DNA of 64,000 bases from Mytilus trossulus. Lineage: Eukaryota > Mollusca > Bivalvia > Mytilida > Mytilidae. This document shows, piece by piece, positions 12,743-25,631 of this stretch. The first letter of the stretch is position 1, and each line of letters begins with the position of its first letter. The notes beneath the pieces are model-generated. The model was not told the origin of the DNA and made no database searches. It was given only the letters and a program-made list of their open reading frames with translations. Where the stretch lies: the NCBI RefSeq assembly GCF_036588685.1, contig NC_086376.1:25271930-25335929 (forward strand). Reading direction: 5' to 3'. Made by a program: the position numbers and the translations under genes.

Positions 12743-15700
12743 CTGAAATGGAAAAAAAAAGCATGAAGCATGAACCCTAGAAGTGATCTTATTCTCAATA
12801 CATGATTTTAACTTATTAAATTCAGCTAATGAGAACGTAAAGATCCACGAATAATTTTGCGAAAAATAATAATACTTTGACAACTACAATGCCAATCATG
12901 TGTGTTTGGAGTTTACATGCAAGTTTCCTAGGTAGTTTGATTTCTATAGTCTACCCATTCTGCTTAGACCATTTTTTTTTCAAATATCTTCACCTTGATT
13001 CCCGATTTCATAAATTAGTTGTAACACGCTATACCCTTTTTCGAATCAAATAAAATGTTTTTCTAAATCAAACATAGCTGAAAATTAGGCTGTGCAATTC
13101 TTCCTAGAATTCTAATATTAGGGCTTTATAACATATTATACAGAGAATCAAAAGTTGTCAAGTTACATTTGCTTTGTGAAGTGTTTCCAGTATCTTACCT
13201 TTTACAAGCATTGTATTGGTTCCATCAGAATAACCAGCATCAACCTTAGAAGGTGCATCCGTAAATATATCGGTCAAATGTTCTCTCCGAAAATTGGAGG
13301 TAGTCAAATCATTTACAGAAGTATATATTTGAATATATTTGTCAAAGAATAACCATATTTCTCCATTACTGATGCTATATATTGCTGCATCTACAGAACA
13401 GGTATAACTAATGGTCGTTGTCGTGGAAACGGTGGTTGCTTTTAATGACGTTTCTTGTGTTGTTTCATAAGAGCTACTATAACTTTGAACCATAGTGTGT
13501 GCTGTTGTTTCAATGGAGACTATTCCTTCGTGTGTCGTTTCTGGTATTGTGTTACATTTATCAAACTAAAAGAAAAAAAACATCTATTCTTTAAGCTTTT
13601 TTTTTCAAGAAAGGAGCATTTTTAGTACAAGTTAAATATGATTGACAGGTTTCATTAATGTATCATTTCAAGAAAAATATCGTATATTACATAATGTTTG
13701 GCTTTGAGCGTTCCTGATGAAGGTAAATCCAGAAAAGCGCTTCGGACGCAAGAAATTAATAACGTGTTGTTTTCAATATTTTACATCTCATTACTCTAGA
13801 GTGTTGAATGGCATTTATTACCCGAAATTAAAACCGAGTGTTATTGACTGTATGCAAATATCGTGTTTAAATAAAAAATATTTCCAATGAATTTTTCCAC
13901 ATTCTGCTTCTATGAGTAACGATGAAACGAAACTTTACTCTTGTTTGTTTACAAAACATGACGTCAGTTTTAATAACACTGCATATGAAGGAAATTATGA
14001 ATACATGAGTTGTTGCCAATTTTGGTTGACTGTCAAAGAAAAGGAGGGACCAAACGGTGTTGAACGACTTTAGAAACATCAATGTCGAATAACACGCTTT
14101 AAACAGCACCGATGTAGACACTTATTTCCATAATAGACAGTTAACTCTGTGAATATTTGTTGAAATCTTCATTACTAGTACTAGGAGAGAAAACCTCATA
14201 TATTATAGCTATATTTGATTAGTCTAATTTATCCAAACAATATTAGATCTGCGGCAACATCGCTTGTATTATGACCAGCACCCTAGACCACTCGACTAAT
14301 TAGGTTATATAAAAATATAGAGTTATACCTTTCACCATCGGCTTTATCTAGGATCGTAACACAGTACGTGATGTTTTGTGGCAAGGAAATGGTGTTCTTT
14401 TCAGAGCTGTTTTAACACAGTACGTGGTGTACAGTGGTAAGTGGGTGGTCTACCTTTCAGATCAGTTATTTTGTTTGTCGTAAAGAATGACCGCCAATCT
14501 AATTTCAATTTTGCATTGTTACAACTTAATAACTCGACAAACATTCTTAACGTCCCCTCCCGAAAATTGAATTGCGTTCCCTTTATATATACTAGTACAC
14601 ACCCGTGACATCGCGGATCCGTGACTGAATTAAAGTATATAACTATGCGCAAGCCTTACGTTTGTATTAGTATTGTCATTTGATAAAATCATGCCGATTA
14701 TAAGATACACAGTGTTCTCTGCTTTCAAATCTTTCTGTTTGAACCCGTCGAACTGGAACTTATCAATTATTGGTCATGATAAATACTAATTATTTGGAAA
14801 ACAAAAGGTCCTGGAATGGAGTATTTTTTTATCAACAGCATTGTCCTATATTAGTTATAAATTAAGTTGAATTCTTTGATTCGCTGTTTTACGTCACTCA
14901 TGTCCGCTAACAAATTGAAAACTGTACATATACGCCTTATTTTTAGTCCAGATTTTTATTATTCGTATTGTTATCTTAGAAAGTCTTACTGATTAAAATA
15001 CTACAATAGGTAACAATTTGACAATTTATTAGTGTCAACCCTGTGATTATGACCCGTGTATTTAGTATATTAATCTTGCATACACTGTTTGGTGATGCCC
15101 CTGTCAGATGCGGAACGTACAGATACGATAATAAGTAACAGGTGATTATACTATTGGTATCGGTATCGGACTCGACCCGGAACTTCTTAATTATTGGCAA
15201 TATTAATTACGTGGAAAACAAAAGGGCCAGGAGTGGTGTAATTTTTAATCTACACCTTTGTACTATATAAGTTGTAGTCTTTGATTCGTCGTTTTCACGT
15301 GATGACGGCTGACAAATTGGACCTCGTAATTTTAGTATTATAGATGTATATATATATATATATATATATACGAGTCTAAATTGAAAACTACGTTCAAACC
15401 TATGACTGCGTTGGATAAAAACCGCAATTTTTATACGTGTGCATGTCAAACAAATTTCGTTGTAGAAGGGTCTAAAAACAGCACAAACAACATTTTCCAA
15501 AAGACCAAAAGAGTGAAAAGGTATATTTAAACAAAACGCATTTGACTAACAGGTCGAACAACTGATGTTCTTTAACCCTCCTGACTGCCATTGGCGATTG
15601 CCAAATAAAATTGATCACAGGTTGTAACAAAATGGATCTTATTATAAATTTAATACGTCACAGAAAAAAAAAATTGTTAACTTGTGGACAGGATGTTGTG

Positions 15701-18700
15701 CCACAAACATTCGGTGTCAATATTTCTTTAGTACACCATATCCGGATTTCGACAATAAATGTCTCTTCAGTGATGTTAGGGATCGAAACGGTATTTGGAA
15801 GGCCATATAAAAAGCACCCTCATTTTTAGAGAAAGTACCCTCATTTATATATATATACAACTCGTCTAAACATCAACCCAACAATGTTAGATCTGTAAAT
15901 TTGCTTTCGCAAATTTTTGGTTCTTCCCTCGCCGGGATTCGAACCCATGCTACTGTGATATCGTGACACCAAATCGCCTGCACTGCAGCCGTCCCGCTAG
16001 ACCACACGACCACCTGGGCTCTCAAAAAAGAGCTTTCGGTGGGCATGTGTTACCTTTCCACGTCAGTTTTAATCTAGCGGCGTACTACAGTACATGATAT
16101 ATAAGGCATGAAGATGTTATTGTTACAGATCAGCTAAATTATCTATAGTAAAGGATCCTACAAATTAATGTAAGATACAGTCACAGAAAATAATTATATT
16201 CATAAGTACGTCTGAGTCAGTGACAACCCTACAACAGATGTATCCATCGGATCGCCATCAATGATGGTGATACATGGCTGTGTACATAATGTATATACAA
16301 CTCGTCTAAACATCAACCCAACAATGTTAGATCTGTAACTTTGCTTTCGCAAATTTTTGGTTCTTCCCTATATATATATATGAATATAATTATTTTCTGT
16401 GACTGTATCTAACATTAATTAATTAATCACATATATATAATGAGGGTACTTTTTATATGGCCTTCCAAATACCGTTTCGATCCCTAACATCACTGAAGAG
16501 ACATTTATTGTCGAAATCCGGATATGGTGTACTAAAGAAATATTGACACCGAATGTTTGTGGCACAACATCCTGTCCACAAGTTAACAATTTTTTTTTTC
16601 TGTGACGTATTAAATTTATATTAGGATCCATTTTGTTACATCTTGTGATCAATTTTATTTGGCAATCGCCAATGGCAGTCAGCAGGATTAAAGAACATCA
16701 GTTGTTCGACCTGTTAGTCAAATGCGTTTTGTTTAAATATACTTTTTCACTCTTTTGGTCTTTTGGAAAATGTTGTTTGTGCTGTTTTTAGACCCTTCTA
16801 CAACGAAATTTGTTTGACATGCACACGTATAAAAACTGCGGTTTTTATCCAACGCAGTCATAGGTTTGAACGTAGTTTTCAATTTAGACTCGTTTATATA
16901 TATATATATATATTAAAACTGACGTGTAAAGGTAACACCCGGCCACCAAAGCTTCACTTTTTTGAGGCTCAGGTGATCGTGTGGTCTAGCGGGACGGCTA
17001 CAGTGCAGGCTATTTTGTGTCACGATATCTCAGTAGCATGGGTTCGAATCCCGGGGAGGGAAGAACAAAAAATTTGCGAAAGCAAATTTACAGATCTAAC
17101 ATTATTAAACTGTTATGTGATATGTTCTTTGATAATGCATTGGCAGGTTGATGTGACCTTGACTTATTTCCCACGTCTCTTTTTATGCGTCCTCGATTCA
17201 AAGACGACCAATCATCGGCATGTTTAATTTATCTGTGCTCATGCTTTTTAACAACGCAATATAAAGAAATAAAACCAAAATAAAATTGTCCATTAATTGA
17301 TTTCCATTACAGTACTAAATATACAAACGTATAATAAAGGAAAACTGCAATACAATTGCATACTATTAACTGAGACTATTAAACATAAAATGACTTAAAT
17401 TGAAATGTATACTTTCGATCAAATTATTACGCAGCTAAATCGATTAACTTTAATTTTGCTAGTTTTCTTTGATACATCATGCAATTAGTAATAGATACTC
17501 TCATCCGGTTGATTTCAAAAGTAACCAATACAATATAATAATTGATAGAAAAGATAGCATCAGACATAATATATATCGTGTTTTTTCGCGTTTTTTCTTC
17601 ACTTTTCAATTAAAGCTGAAGTCGTCATTGTTGAAATAAAATTTGTTTTAATAAACTTAAGCTTTAGGACAATACTATGATATATTGGAAAGCTACTATG
17701 AATTGATAACTAGGAGAAATCTTTATGTAACTTTTTGAAAACGCCACACACGAAGTCGTACTATAAAGGGTAAGGTATAATATAAAGGGTTCTTTTTTTT
17801 GGCCTCTTGATTTTGAAAATAAAAAAGGATCATAAATCTATCAAACACCATCCTACACGAAATCAAACGGATGAAACTAATTATGTAAAACATTGTGCCT
17901 ATGTTAAGCATTAAAGACAAGAGCATGTATGAGGCTACATACAACTTTTAAAAATTTAAAATATTTGAGACTGCAGTCTATTTTGAAGCGGAAAATCTGT
18001 CCTATCATGATGGCATCAGTAAAACTGCCCTAGTATAGATTCGACTTTACTAGGAATTCTTGGTTTCAAAGATTCCTTGTGAGCAGATATCCCATATCAA
18101 GAAAATCTGAGAGAAATGTCGGTTTAATTAGTAGACATATACTCCATATTCAGGCGCTGCTTTAATTTTGTTACTTAGAAATGGAAGCTTCACAATCGGA
18201 ATGCAATTTATCTTCTAGTTTTATTCTCATCTGACCATCAGTTGGCAATTTCTAAACGAAAGAACAGATATGAAAAAGACTTAATTGTATCTTTTGTATA
18301 GATTGGTTCAGCATAGTCACACATATTTGAATTACTTTTGAGCGGACATAATCTATATAGCAGACTTGAAGTTTAAAAAAGTCATTTCGGTCTTACGTAG
18401 AAGCTCCTGATAAGTTACTATTACAGAAAAACTAAAATATAAAAAAGGAAGAAAAGATAAAAAAAAAAAAAAAAGAAGGTGAAATTAAACACCATAAAGA
18501 TATAAAACAGATAAAAAGAAGAAAGAAGGACAAGCTAAAACAGAAATAATGACGAAAAGACAAACAGTAATCAAAAAATATATGACACAGAAATTAAATT
18601 GAGCACTAACCCTTCAAAACAAAGGGGAGGACTTATACCAAGTATTTAATCCATTTTTTTCTCGATTTTTCGGTTAAGTCTATAAACTTACACTATATGG

Positions 18701-21700
18701 TTTAAACCTGTTTCATTAACCCTTCAAAACAAAGGGGAGGACTTATACCAAGTATTTAATTCATTTTTTTTCTCGATTTTTCGGTTAAGTCTATAAACTT
18801 ACACTATATGGTTTAACCTGTTTCATTGAAATAGAAAATATTCTTAGGGCATGGACGAAAAAGAGCGAAAGCTGAATACAAACTTGTACAATAAACATGA
18901 AAAAAATCATTGTGGATTTTTTTTTCTGATTTACCATCAAACCAAAGCTACATCGATGTGAAATGGATATGTAATCGTTGTTTAATACTGTTAAATGTCT
19001 TTTTGATGATTTATAATTTTTGATCTTAATTAACAAGTTTAGAAAGTTTATATAGATTTAACTTAGATTTAGTAGAAATTGACATATTTGATTAGATTTA
19101 GATTTAGTGACAGATATTTCAGTTCAGTTATGTTGCCCTTTTTTGTCTGCAACTCATCAAAACTCATTAGTCATAGTGTAAATCAATTTGGAACCCATGT
19201 GATCAATTTGACATTTTGACTGAACTATAGGTTCCAGATATATTTATTATTACTTCGATATGTCAAAAGATAAATTCACGAATTCCATTGTCTATGATGC
19301 ATATAGAGTTTAGTGAAGATGTCAATTGTTTAGTGTACTCAGTTGATTCTAAATATGATATACACTTCCTTCCGGAGCACCAGCTATCAATCTCTGATTA
19401 GATGTGAGTTAGCATATCATAAGCTTTGATTAGTTTGACGTATTCTCTGTTGAACATCGTATATTGATACAGCTTATCTTGCTTGTCTGCATGTATTTTT
19501 TCTTATGTTCATGTTGTTCTCGTTCGTGTATTGTCCAAATCATCTGTAATGTTGATAAAATTGAGAATAGAAATTGGGAATATATGGGGTCTCACTGAAA
19601 AAAGATATTAGTCAAATCCTATTTATGAAAGTATTGTCATCTCACTGAAAAGTGATGCTATTCAATTCAAATGCAAGATGATATTGGGGTCTCACTGAAA
19701 GATGGAGCTAGTCAATTTATGTTAAAGAGTGGATTGTGGTTTCACTGACAGCTAGTCACTCATGTTTCGGCTGTTTTCTGCTCTTTGATCGGGTTGTTGT
19801 GTCCCTTTGACACATTTACTATTTTCATTCTCAATTTATTAAGATGTTATAGTGGGTTCACCTACAGATGATGCTTGTCAATCCAATTCAATATGGTATT
19901 GTGGTATCACCGACATGTGATGCTAGTCAATCCATGTTCAAGATAGTATTGGGGTCTCATTGACATGTAATGCTAGTCAATCCATGTTCAAGATGGAATT
20001 GTGGTCTCATTGACCTGTGATGCTAGAGCATGGAGGACCAACAATTCCTAAAAGTTTTGCCAAATTCAGCTAATGTACACTATTCCTGATGTAGTAATGC
20101 CTTATAGTATTTAAAAAAATCAATGTAAACAATTAATTTGATTTATAATTATGACTATATTAAGGATATTTCATGTCAACACATAAGTGCTAACTAGGTA
20201 CACGCTTCTCTTGTATTTGAAAACGATCCGTTCCATTTTCTGTTTTTAAGACGTATTCGGTATGGTCATGTTTCTTTGTAGTGATACATACCTTTTGAAT
20301 TTCTTAGAACGAATTCTATTGGTTGACGTAATCATTATTAGAATGGAGTGTTTTTAGTTCCTTGTAAGCGACTGCAGGACACATATAATCTGTATTCCAA
20401 TCAAATTGACGCACTAATTCAATATTAACACAAACTATACTTGAATAGTTTAGACTAAATAGAGAATAACATACCATGTAACCAACGAATAAAACACTAA
20501 TCCTTACAAGTAAAATTGATTTGGAAATATTACGTAATCCTTTAAATTTCCCACCGTTTAAAAACAAAAGAACTGATAGTTGATTAAAAAGGTGTCGATG
20601 CTTGATAAGTTATTTTTTCTTGTCTATTTTGTCTTTATTCTCAAATCAAATTATTTGTTCATTATGGCATGTGCATGCCAGTAACATTTTAAAACTCAAA
20701 TGTTAATAGGAAACAGTTTTTGTACGGTCCAACTGATAGAATGTGATTATAGGCATGACATTGCGTTTCATACAGGTTTTTTTTTTGGTATTAAGATTAA
20801 AAACCGTACAATAGATAACAATAGTTATAGTTTTCAGATTTTAATTTTCAATTGGGAAAATAATGTTTTTCGAAAGGAACGTGTAGATATCTATAATAGA
20901 AAATTCATACTTCTATAATAAGCTGTGAAAACCAACCGAGTTGGCTTTAAAAATTGGTTTCCTTTTATATTTGTCCTACTAATAATTTTAATTATCCGTT
21001 TTTTGTACATGAATCTTCAACATGTTTGATTCCATTGCAAATGTTAAAAAATGTCGCATTCAGCAATATAGATTATTTTGATTTTTCATGTTTCCTAGAC
21101 AAATTATTCGTGTGCCTTTCCAAAGAATTAGAAACATCGTCAAGTCTTGAGTGATCACCAAATGCCTTATGTAACTTGAAATTATAGCATTTGTTAGGAA
21201 CATATATGTTGATCAACAAGCAAAATGCAGAAAATTTTAGACAGTTTTTTTTTACTTTGTTGAATGGACTAAAAAAAGCTTCCTTATTTTATCTTGAAAA
21301 CAATTAAGATGTAGTAATCTGCGAACATATACAAATATTTTCTTTTCTTTTCATTTCTTCTTTGTATATCTGTTTCCCTCCTGTTTATTGTATGTCTCGT
21401 AAACCACATGTGTGATTGAATTATATCATAACAGATTATTTTATCATTTGCATGCTATGACATTCCATTGACAAATATTATATCAAAGATCCTACTCAAT
21501 GTGTGGTACCCGTCGTGTTGCTCGTTGTAAGTACACATTCGGCGTTAAGTCTCGTTCGAAATTGTCACAAGGAAAAGGGAAAGGGATTGTAAATTAATTA
21601 CAACAACTGGAACATAATCGTGGCTATCTTTGACACAGATGGGCCATAACGGTGAAACATCTTATTATTACGACCGTCACTGTGTCGAAAGGATAAATTT

Positions 21701-23987
21701 ATATGCCAGACGATCGTTTTGTCTACCAAACAATTATCAGTGACGCCTGCATCAAAAAACGTAAACAGACAAAAACAAAGTTGAAGATAGAATTGAGAAT
21801 GGAAATGGGAAATGTGTCAAAGAGACAACAACCCAACCATAGAAAAAACAACAGCAGAAGGTCACCAACAGGTCTTCAATGTAGCGAGAAATTCTCGCAC
21901 CCAGAGGCATTAATGTGAGGTCTTTAAATCTTAAAGTTTTCCCAAATACCGCTAAGGTAATCAATTATAAACAGATAACTTCTATTTATGAACATAAATC
22001 AATGATAATTCATGCCACAGCTTCAACTTTACCACTTAGAAACCTTAGTTCCGTATCTTCTTTGTGAGCGGTAACCTCTATCAAGGAAATCACGACAAGG
22101 AACGATGGACAAGTGATCATCACCAGAATCACTCACTGATGAGGTGAGTCTGAAACCACAACTGGCGCATGAGTTTTAGGTAAATTGACAAGGATTGTCG
22201 GTTTTCTCTTCGGGTACTCCAGATGTCTCAACCAATAAAAGCTGAGTGACCGTCAAAATATAACCATAATGTCAAAGTGATGCTAAAATGACAACAATAT
22301 ATCATCTATGGGGAACATAATATATGGAATATCGTATTAACTTGGAGATATATATACTCCATATGCAGGATCTTGCTGAATGTTGTTTCATAAAAATGGA
22401 ACTTTACAATCGGAAAGCTGATCTCGGATGAGATGTGGATAGACAAAATTACACCTGCGGTACAAAGGTTATCTCCAATATGAAGTCTACTGATATGAAT
22501 AAAGGAATAAGTCGAAAAAAAGAAGAGCACAGTTAAAATGCTGATTGTTTATTGAAAGACGCGTCCTTCAAACGCAACAAATATGTTATCGATATAACAT
22601 TAGCATCCTGATGATGCCAGTTTTAGAGATTTTTATGTTTGAATTGCTTTTTTCAATGTTTGATTTCTTTCTTCAGAAAACAAGTTTCTACTTGGGTCAT
22701 TCTGTTTGTTTCTAATCCGTTCTTTTTATCATTTTTATTGTTAAAAACAAAACAAATGGCAACGTATCGCAACGAAAGTTGGGGTTGAGACGAATTGCTG
22801 AGTATTGCTCTACCGTGATAATCTATAGTTGATGTCAAAGTCTATAATATTAGGACATCAACATGAGTATTGTTTAACATCAGTGCTTTGAGAAAAAACG
22901 GTCAGTATCAACATCGCCGTTGGAGTCTTCCTGTATGTGTCTAAAATATTTGGTATGGGTGTAACAAGATGTTTTCACTTCCAAGATAATGCAGTGTTAA
23001 GCAGCTTAAAATATTCCTAGATCCAATATTCTAATATTTTATATTTATCTAGTTTATTTATGAATAAAGAAAATACGCCAATTGAATTTGGACGACAGTT
23101 ATATACAGGTTACAGATGTCTTCTCTATTCAAAATGTTTGCATCGACTCGAGGACATTTGAAAATTGTATTCCTCAAAAATTTAAGTACAGCCTGAATTG
23201 AATCAGAAGTTCGTGTTGTTCACCCTGAAGTATTGTCTAAAGAGCCGTTAGTTTTTTCGGCACTAAAGTATTTTGAATAAAATAAGGAAATACAAAGACA
23301 ACTCTTTCTTACACTTTTTACATGACCCTGGTTAGTGAAGTCATTTGTCTCTAGCTTTAGTGAATATGAATGTCAATTGGTTATAACATAGAAGTACGGA
23401 CTTTTAAGGTTGTAGTTAAAGATACGAAACTGCTTCTTATTTCCGAAATATATAACAATAGTACTAACAAGTCTAGAAAAATAAGAGTAAATTGGCTAAA
23501 GAAAAAACGAAATGTTTCTTTACTTTTATCTCTTTAAATTGATACTCTTTACATTACTTTTGTATCACGAGAGACAATGATATGAAAACAAAATATTCAA
23601 ATGATCTGAAATAAAAAGCAATCTTTTTCTTAAAATCATATTAATTCTCATATCGTAAATACTTACTTGATATACTAACTCTGTTTTAATGTAAGTCTTT
23701 TCATTTTGATTAGAGACATATATAGCTGAACTGATATTGAATAAGGCACAAAGTGTTACTGTAGAACTAATTTTATAAGCTTGGAATCCTTCACATAAAT
23801 CATCTGAAATACATTTTGAGGCGCACTCGATTGTGTTGTATGTGTGAGAAACTGCACCATCTGATATAGAACAGTTTATTCTGAAGAAATAATCAGAAAT
23901 GATGTTCTGACTGACCACTGGTGCACAATACATATAGTAGTATAAAACATACCACGAGATGACATAATTCAAATATTTCCAGGTCAT
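12363..23987 (-). CDS. Gene B: secreted PAN/apple-mucin-hemopexin protein
   Basis: Coding exons 23987-23667, 13565-13199 and 12742-12363 join (phase 0, then phase 1) to a 355-residue product. Residues 1-26 are a hydrophobic signal peptide. Residues about 39-111 form a PAN/apple-like domain with Cys 39, 55, 59, 65, 80 and 111; the sixth Cys lies at the start of exon 2, which supports the join. Residues about 112-160 are a short Thr/Ser stalk. Residues 163-353 are a four-bladed hemopexin-like domain with DA/DS blade starts at 166, 216, 264 and 323 and terminal Cys 163 and Cys 353, the pair that closes the propeller in hemopexin-fold proteins. No protease domain is present. It is a tandem paralogue of gene A with a shorter stalk. 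The ligand is unknown; an extracellular matrix, plasma or mucus role is an inference. Confidence 0.8.
12743..13198 (-). other. Gene B intron 2
   Basis: 456-bp phase-1 intron with donor GTAAGA and acceptor TTTCAG. It lacks the minisatellite found in the equivalent intron of gene A. No other feature seen. Confidence 0.75.
13199..13565 (-). CDS. Gene B coding exon 2 (stalk, hemopexin blades I-II)
   Basis: Begins after TTTTAG with Phe-Asp-Lys-Cys; this Cys111 completes the PAN domain. A stalk of about 50 residues follows, rich in Thr, Ser and Glu, a likely O-glycosylated linker. Then Cys163-Ser-Val-Asp-Ala-Ala opens blade I (GEIWLFFDKYIQIYT), and blade II opens at Val215-Asp-Ala-Gly. It ends at a GTAAGA donor with one base of the next codon (phase 1). 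It is 122 codons plus one base, against 265 plus one in gene A; nearly all of the difference lies in the stalk. Confidence 0.82.
14740..15340. repeat. Imperfect direct duplication
   Basis: 14740-14930 and 15170-15340 are diverged copies: each holds an Asn/Thr-type word (GGAACTT..AATTATTGG), GGAAAACAAAAGG.CC.GGA, and a later TTTGATTCG.CGTTTT.ACGT. Between them, 14570-14660 contains CACCCGTGACATCGCGGATC, a word I recall from mussel repeats. Confidence 0.55.
15371..16892. repeat. Long inverted repeat (455-bp arms, about 98% identical)
   Basis: Left arm 15371-15825 and right arm 16439-16892 are reverse complements with about 9 differences by my count; the spacer is 613 bp. Both arms have (TA)n tracts immediately outside (15347-15370 and 16893-16913). 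The spacer itself contains a SINE copy (15847-16075), a second nested inverted repeat of 40 bp (16165-16204 with 16379-16418, one mismatch) and a 72-bp direct repeat of the SINE tail (15856-15927, 16300-16370). No transposase. Transcribed through, as part of the gene B pre-mRNA, it could form a long RNA duplex. Confidence 0.85.
15847..16075 (-). mobile_element. tRNA-derived SINE, copy 1
   Basis: The minus strand shows a pol III box A-like TGGTCTAGCGGG (15993-16004) and box B GGTTCGAATCC (15935-15945), about 50 bp apart, then a tail with AAATTTGCGAAAGCAAATTT and a word around AGATCTAACATTGTTGGG. A leader (AAAACTGACGTGGAAAGGTAA...) precedes the tRNA-like part. The same leader, head and tail recur at 16912-17105. 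There is no good cloverleaf acceptor stem, so I do not call a functional tRNA. Confidence 0.7.
16912..17105 (+). mobile_element. tRNA-derived SINE, copy 2
   Basis: Same family as the copy at 15847-16075 in opposite orientation, with box A TGGTCTAGCGGG at 16982-16993 and box B GGTTCGAATCC at 17041-17051, then the GCGAAAGCAAATTT tail, which is truncated after ATCTAACATT. It abuts the (TA)n tract at the outer end of the right inverted-repeat arm. Confidence 0.7.
18610..18828. repeat. Tandem duplication, about 110 bp x 2
   Basis: 18610-18719 and 18720-18828 are nearly identical, each starting CCCTTCAAAACAAAGGGGAG and ending near GTTTAAACCTGTTTCATT. Lies in gene B intron 1. Confidence 0.85.
19588..20025. 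repeat. Minisatellite of about 50-bp unit, interrupted by a repeat
   Basis: Units contain a core like TGGGGTCTCACTGA and TGCTAGTCAATCCATGTTCA. Units are seen on both sides of a dispersed-repeat copy (19766-19840, minus strand), so the array formed before that insertion, or grew around it. Within gene B intron 1. Confidence 0.7.
21695..21908 (+). repeat. Two adjoining dispersed repeats
   Basis: 21695-21765 has the GCCAGACGATCGTTTTGTCT/CAGTGACGCC word of the repeat seen at 33694-33893. 21791-21908 is a copy of the repeat at 12131-12255 (AGAGACAACAACCCAACCAT, GGTCTTCAATGTAGCGAGAA). Confidence 0.7.
23667..23987 (-). CDS. Gene B coding exon 1 (signal peptide and PAN domain)
   Basis: ATG at 23987-23985, 107 codons, then donor GTAAGT (phase 0). 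A hydrophobic N-terminus (residues about 5-25, Tyr/Val/Leu-rich) is a signal peptide. The PAN/apple core ECASKCISDDLCEGFQAYK at residues 54-72 is almost identical to gene A. Cys 39, 55, 59, 65 and 80 are present. NxS/T sites (for example Asn38, Asn84) suggest N-glycosylation. Confidence 0.82.
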
Positions 23988-25573
23988 CTTTTAAATCTGT
24001 TCTATGTAATCCTATTATTCTTAATTAGCTAAGTAAAGCAGAAATTTTCAAGCAATTGCACCGTGACTACTTCTATAGACACGGCTCAGTTATAAAACAA
24101 ACCAATAATTTTCCGATCCAGCTTTTAAAGGAAGATATGTCAATAACTATGCGATTTTACTATGATAACAAATATATATCCTGATTTTACCGATGCCGAG
24201 ACTCCTAGAGTTCGTGTGAAAGCCTAATTAAATAGACTTGTCTTCTGACAATAGGAGAATGACAATGGTTTGTTATAATAACACAATCGTTTATATTGTT
24301 TGATCTTTTTCTACCTTAACTTTCATTGAAAAAATGTCAGAAAAAGTGTGTCTCTATTAATGAAATGAAAAACATTTTATGATTTATGGGTATTTGGATT
24401 TTTTTCATATGATTATGTACAGTATTATATGCCATTTTGAGAAAAATACATCTGTTTTGTACAAATATGACCACCACAGTTTTCAGTTTTCAGTTTTAAA
24501 AGGAAATTTTTCATTATACTTGTATACTGCTAGAAAATACAATGGTCGACATGAAGCAAAAGTACATACGCTATAGTCTTTGATTTGTTATAACCACGCT
24601 GAAATGATGTATAAAAGAGCAACTTTTCAAATTCGTCGGATACAGTGGTAAAGATTTATGAAGAAGGTACGCACCAACGAGGTTATATGTACCGAATCGA
24701 ATCGTAATTTTTATGGTAAATTCAATATCGAGTTTTGAAGTGCAAGTAAACAATCCTATGAAGTACATAAAATAGTTTGAAAATGTTTACTTGTTTCTAC
24801 AGAAACAACATGAGCATATCTCCAGTGTCATTAATTATAAATTATGTTTCATTCTGCGTCTTTTTTTAATATTTCGCCCTAATTCCATGCAGGTGTAAGC
24901 TTAATTCGCCTCAATGCAAGGTATAACAACCAGTTAACACACATTTAAACATTTATAAATCAAATGAGACAGCAATCCAATGATCAAAATAATTAAAGAC
25001 ACATAGAATGCAACACCAAGTTTTCAACAATAGATAGGCGTCTCTATACATAATGTGAAGCTCATAAAAAGTCAAGAGTGTTTAAAAATTGTGACAAAAA
25101 CAAGAAATTATAATTGGTAAATCATGTTTATTTGACAATAAGAGTTGTATTGTTAGACGGTCGTTCTTTATTTAATTTTACTGTTTGGTACTTGGGCTAC
25201 TTGCACTTCTATCGGAAATTCATCCAGAGAAATGTCCGGAACCACACAAATCCAGTATATTTTGCTTTTTTTTTTTTAAAGAGCGTGAGGGAAAAGTGCA
25301 ATGATAGACAACATGTTTTTATCTTTAGTTAGATTCATTAGATTGTATACTGCAGTCGCTTGATTTGATTTTCTCTTTTTGTTCAGTGTGTTTATTTTCG
25401 ACTAAGACTAGAATGAAAATAAAAATGTTGACAATACGATTTACTATAGATTCGAAGATGAAATATTTAAAATTGTAGAATTTAAAATATTGCGATGATA
25501 TGACTTCTGCTATGTTAATACAAGGTGTATACACATTTTAACAAGGTATTCGATATTATACTTTTTTTTTAAT
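23988..25573. other. Intergenic region between genes A and B
   Basis: About 1.6 kb separating the 3' end of gene A from the 5' end of gene B; it must hold the gene B promoter. A TTTTATAA word on the minus strand lies near 24091-24098, about 105 bp upstream of the gene B ATG, and may be a TATA-like element, but AT richness makes that weak. No gene seen. Confidence 0.45.
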
Positions 25574-25579
25574 TTTATT
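25574..25579 (-). terminator. Candidate poly(A) signal of gene A
   Basis: AATAAA on the minus strand, about 53 nt beyond the TAA of gene A (25632-25634). Spacing is normal for an animal 3' UTR. Confidence 0.55.
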
Positions 25580-25631
25580 TAAATGATCAATTATAACAAA
25601 TAAAAAAGAATTAACAAACTTAATAAACAAA

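Larger units (their letters stand above)
13566..23666 (-). other. Gene B intron 1, about 10.1 kb
   Basis: Phase-0 intron packed with repeats: a degraded SINE head near 14270-14310, an imperfect duplication (about 14740-14930 and 15170-15340), a 98% inverted repeat (15371-16892) with two SINE copies, a 110-bp tandem duplication at 18610, a minisatellite at 19588-20025, and dispersed repeats at 13700-13760, 21695-21908 and around 22340-22470. I found no convincing extra exon in it. Confidence 0.6.

Noticed and set aside
15935-16004. tRNA gene on the minus strand
   Set aside because: Box A and box B are present, but no proper acceptor stem is seen and the same sequence with leader and tail recurs at 16912-17105, so it is a SINE.
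16763-17227. 154-residue open frame
   Set aside because: It runs through the inverted-repeat arm, a TA microsatellite and a SINE, and shows no protein family likeness.
13566-23666. Extra exons within the first introns of genes A and B
   Set aside because: No frame with likeness between the two introns was found, and the PAN Cys pattern is completed by a direct exon 1 to exon 2 join.
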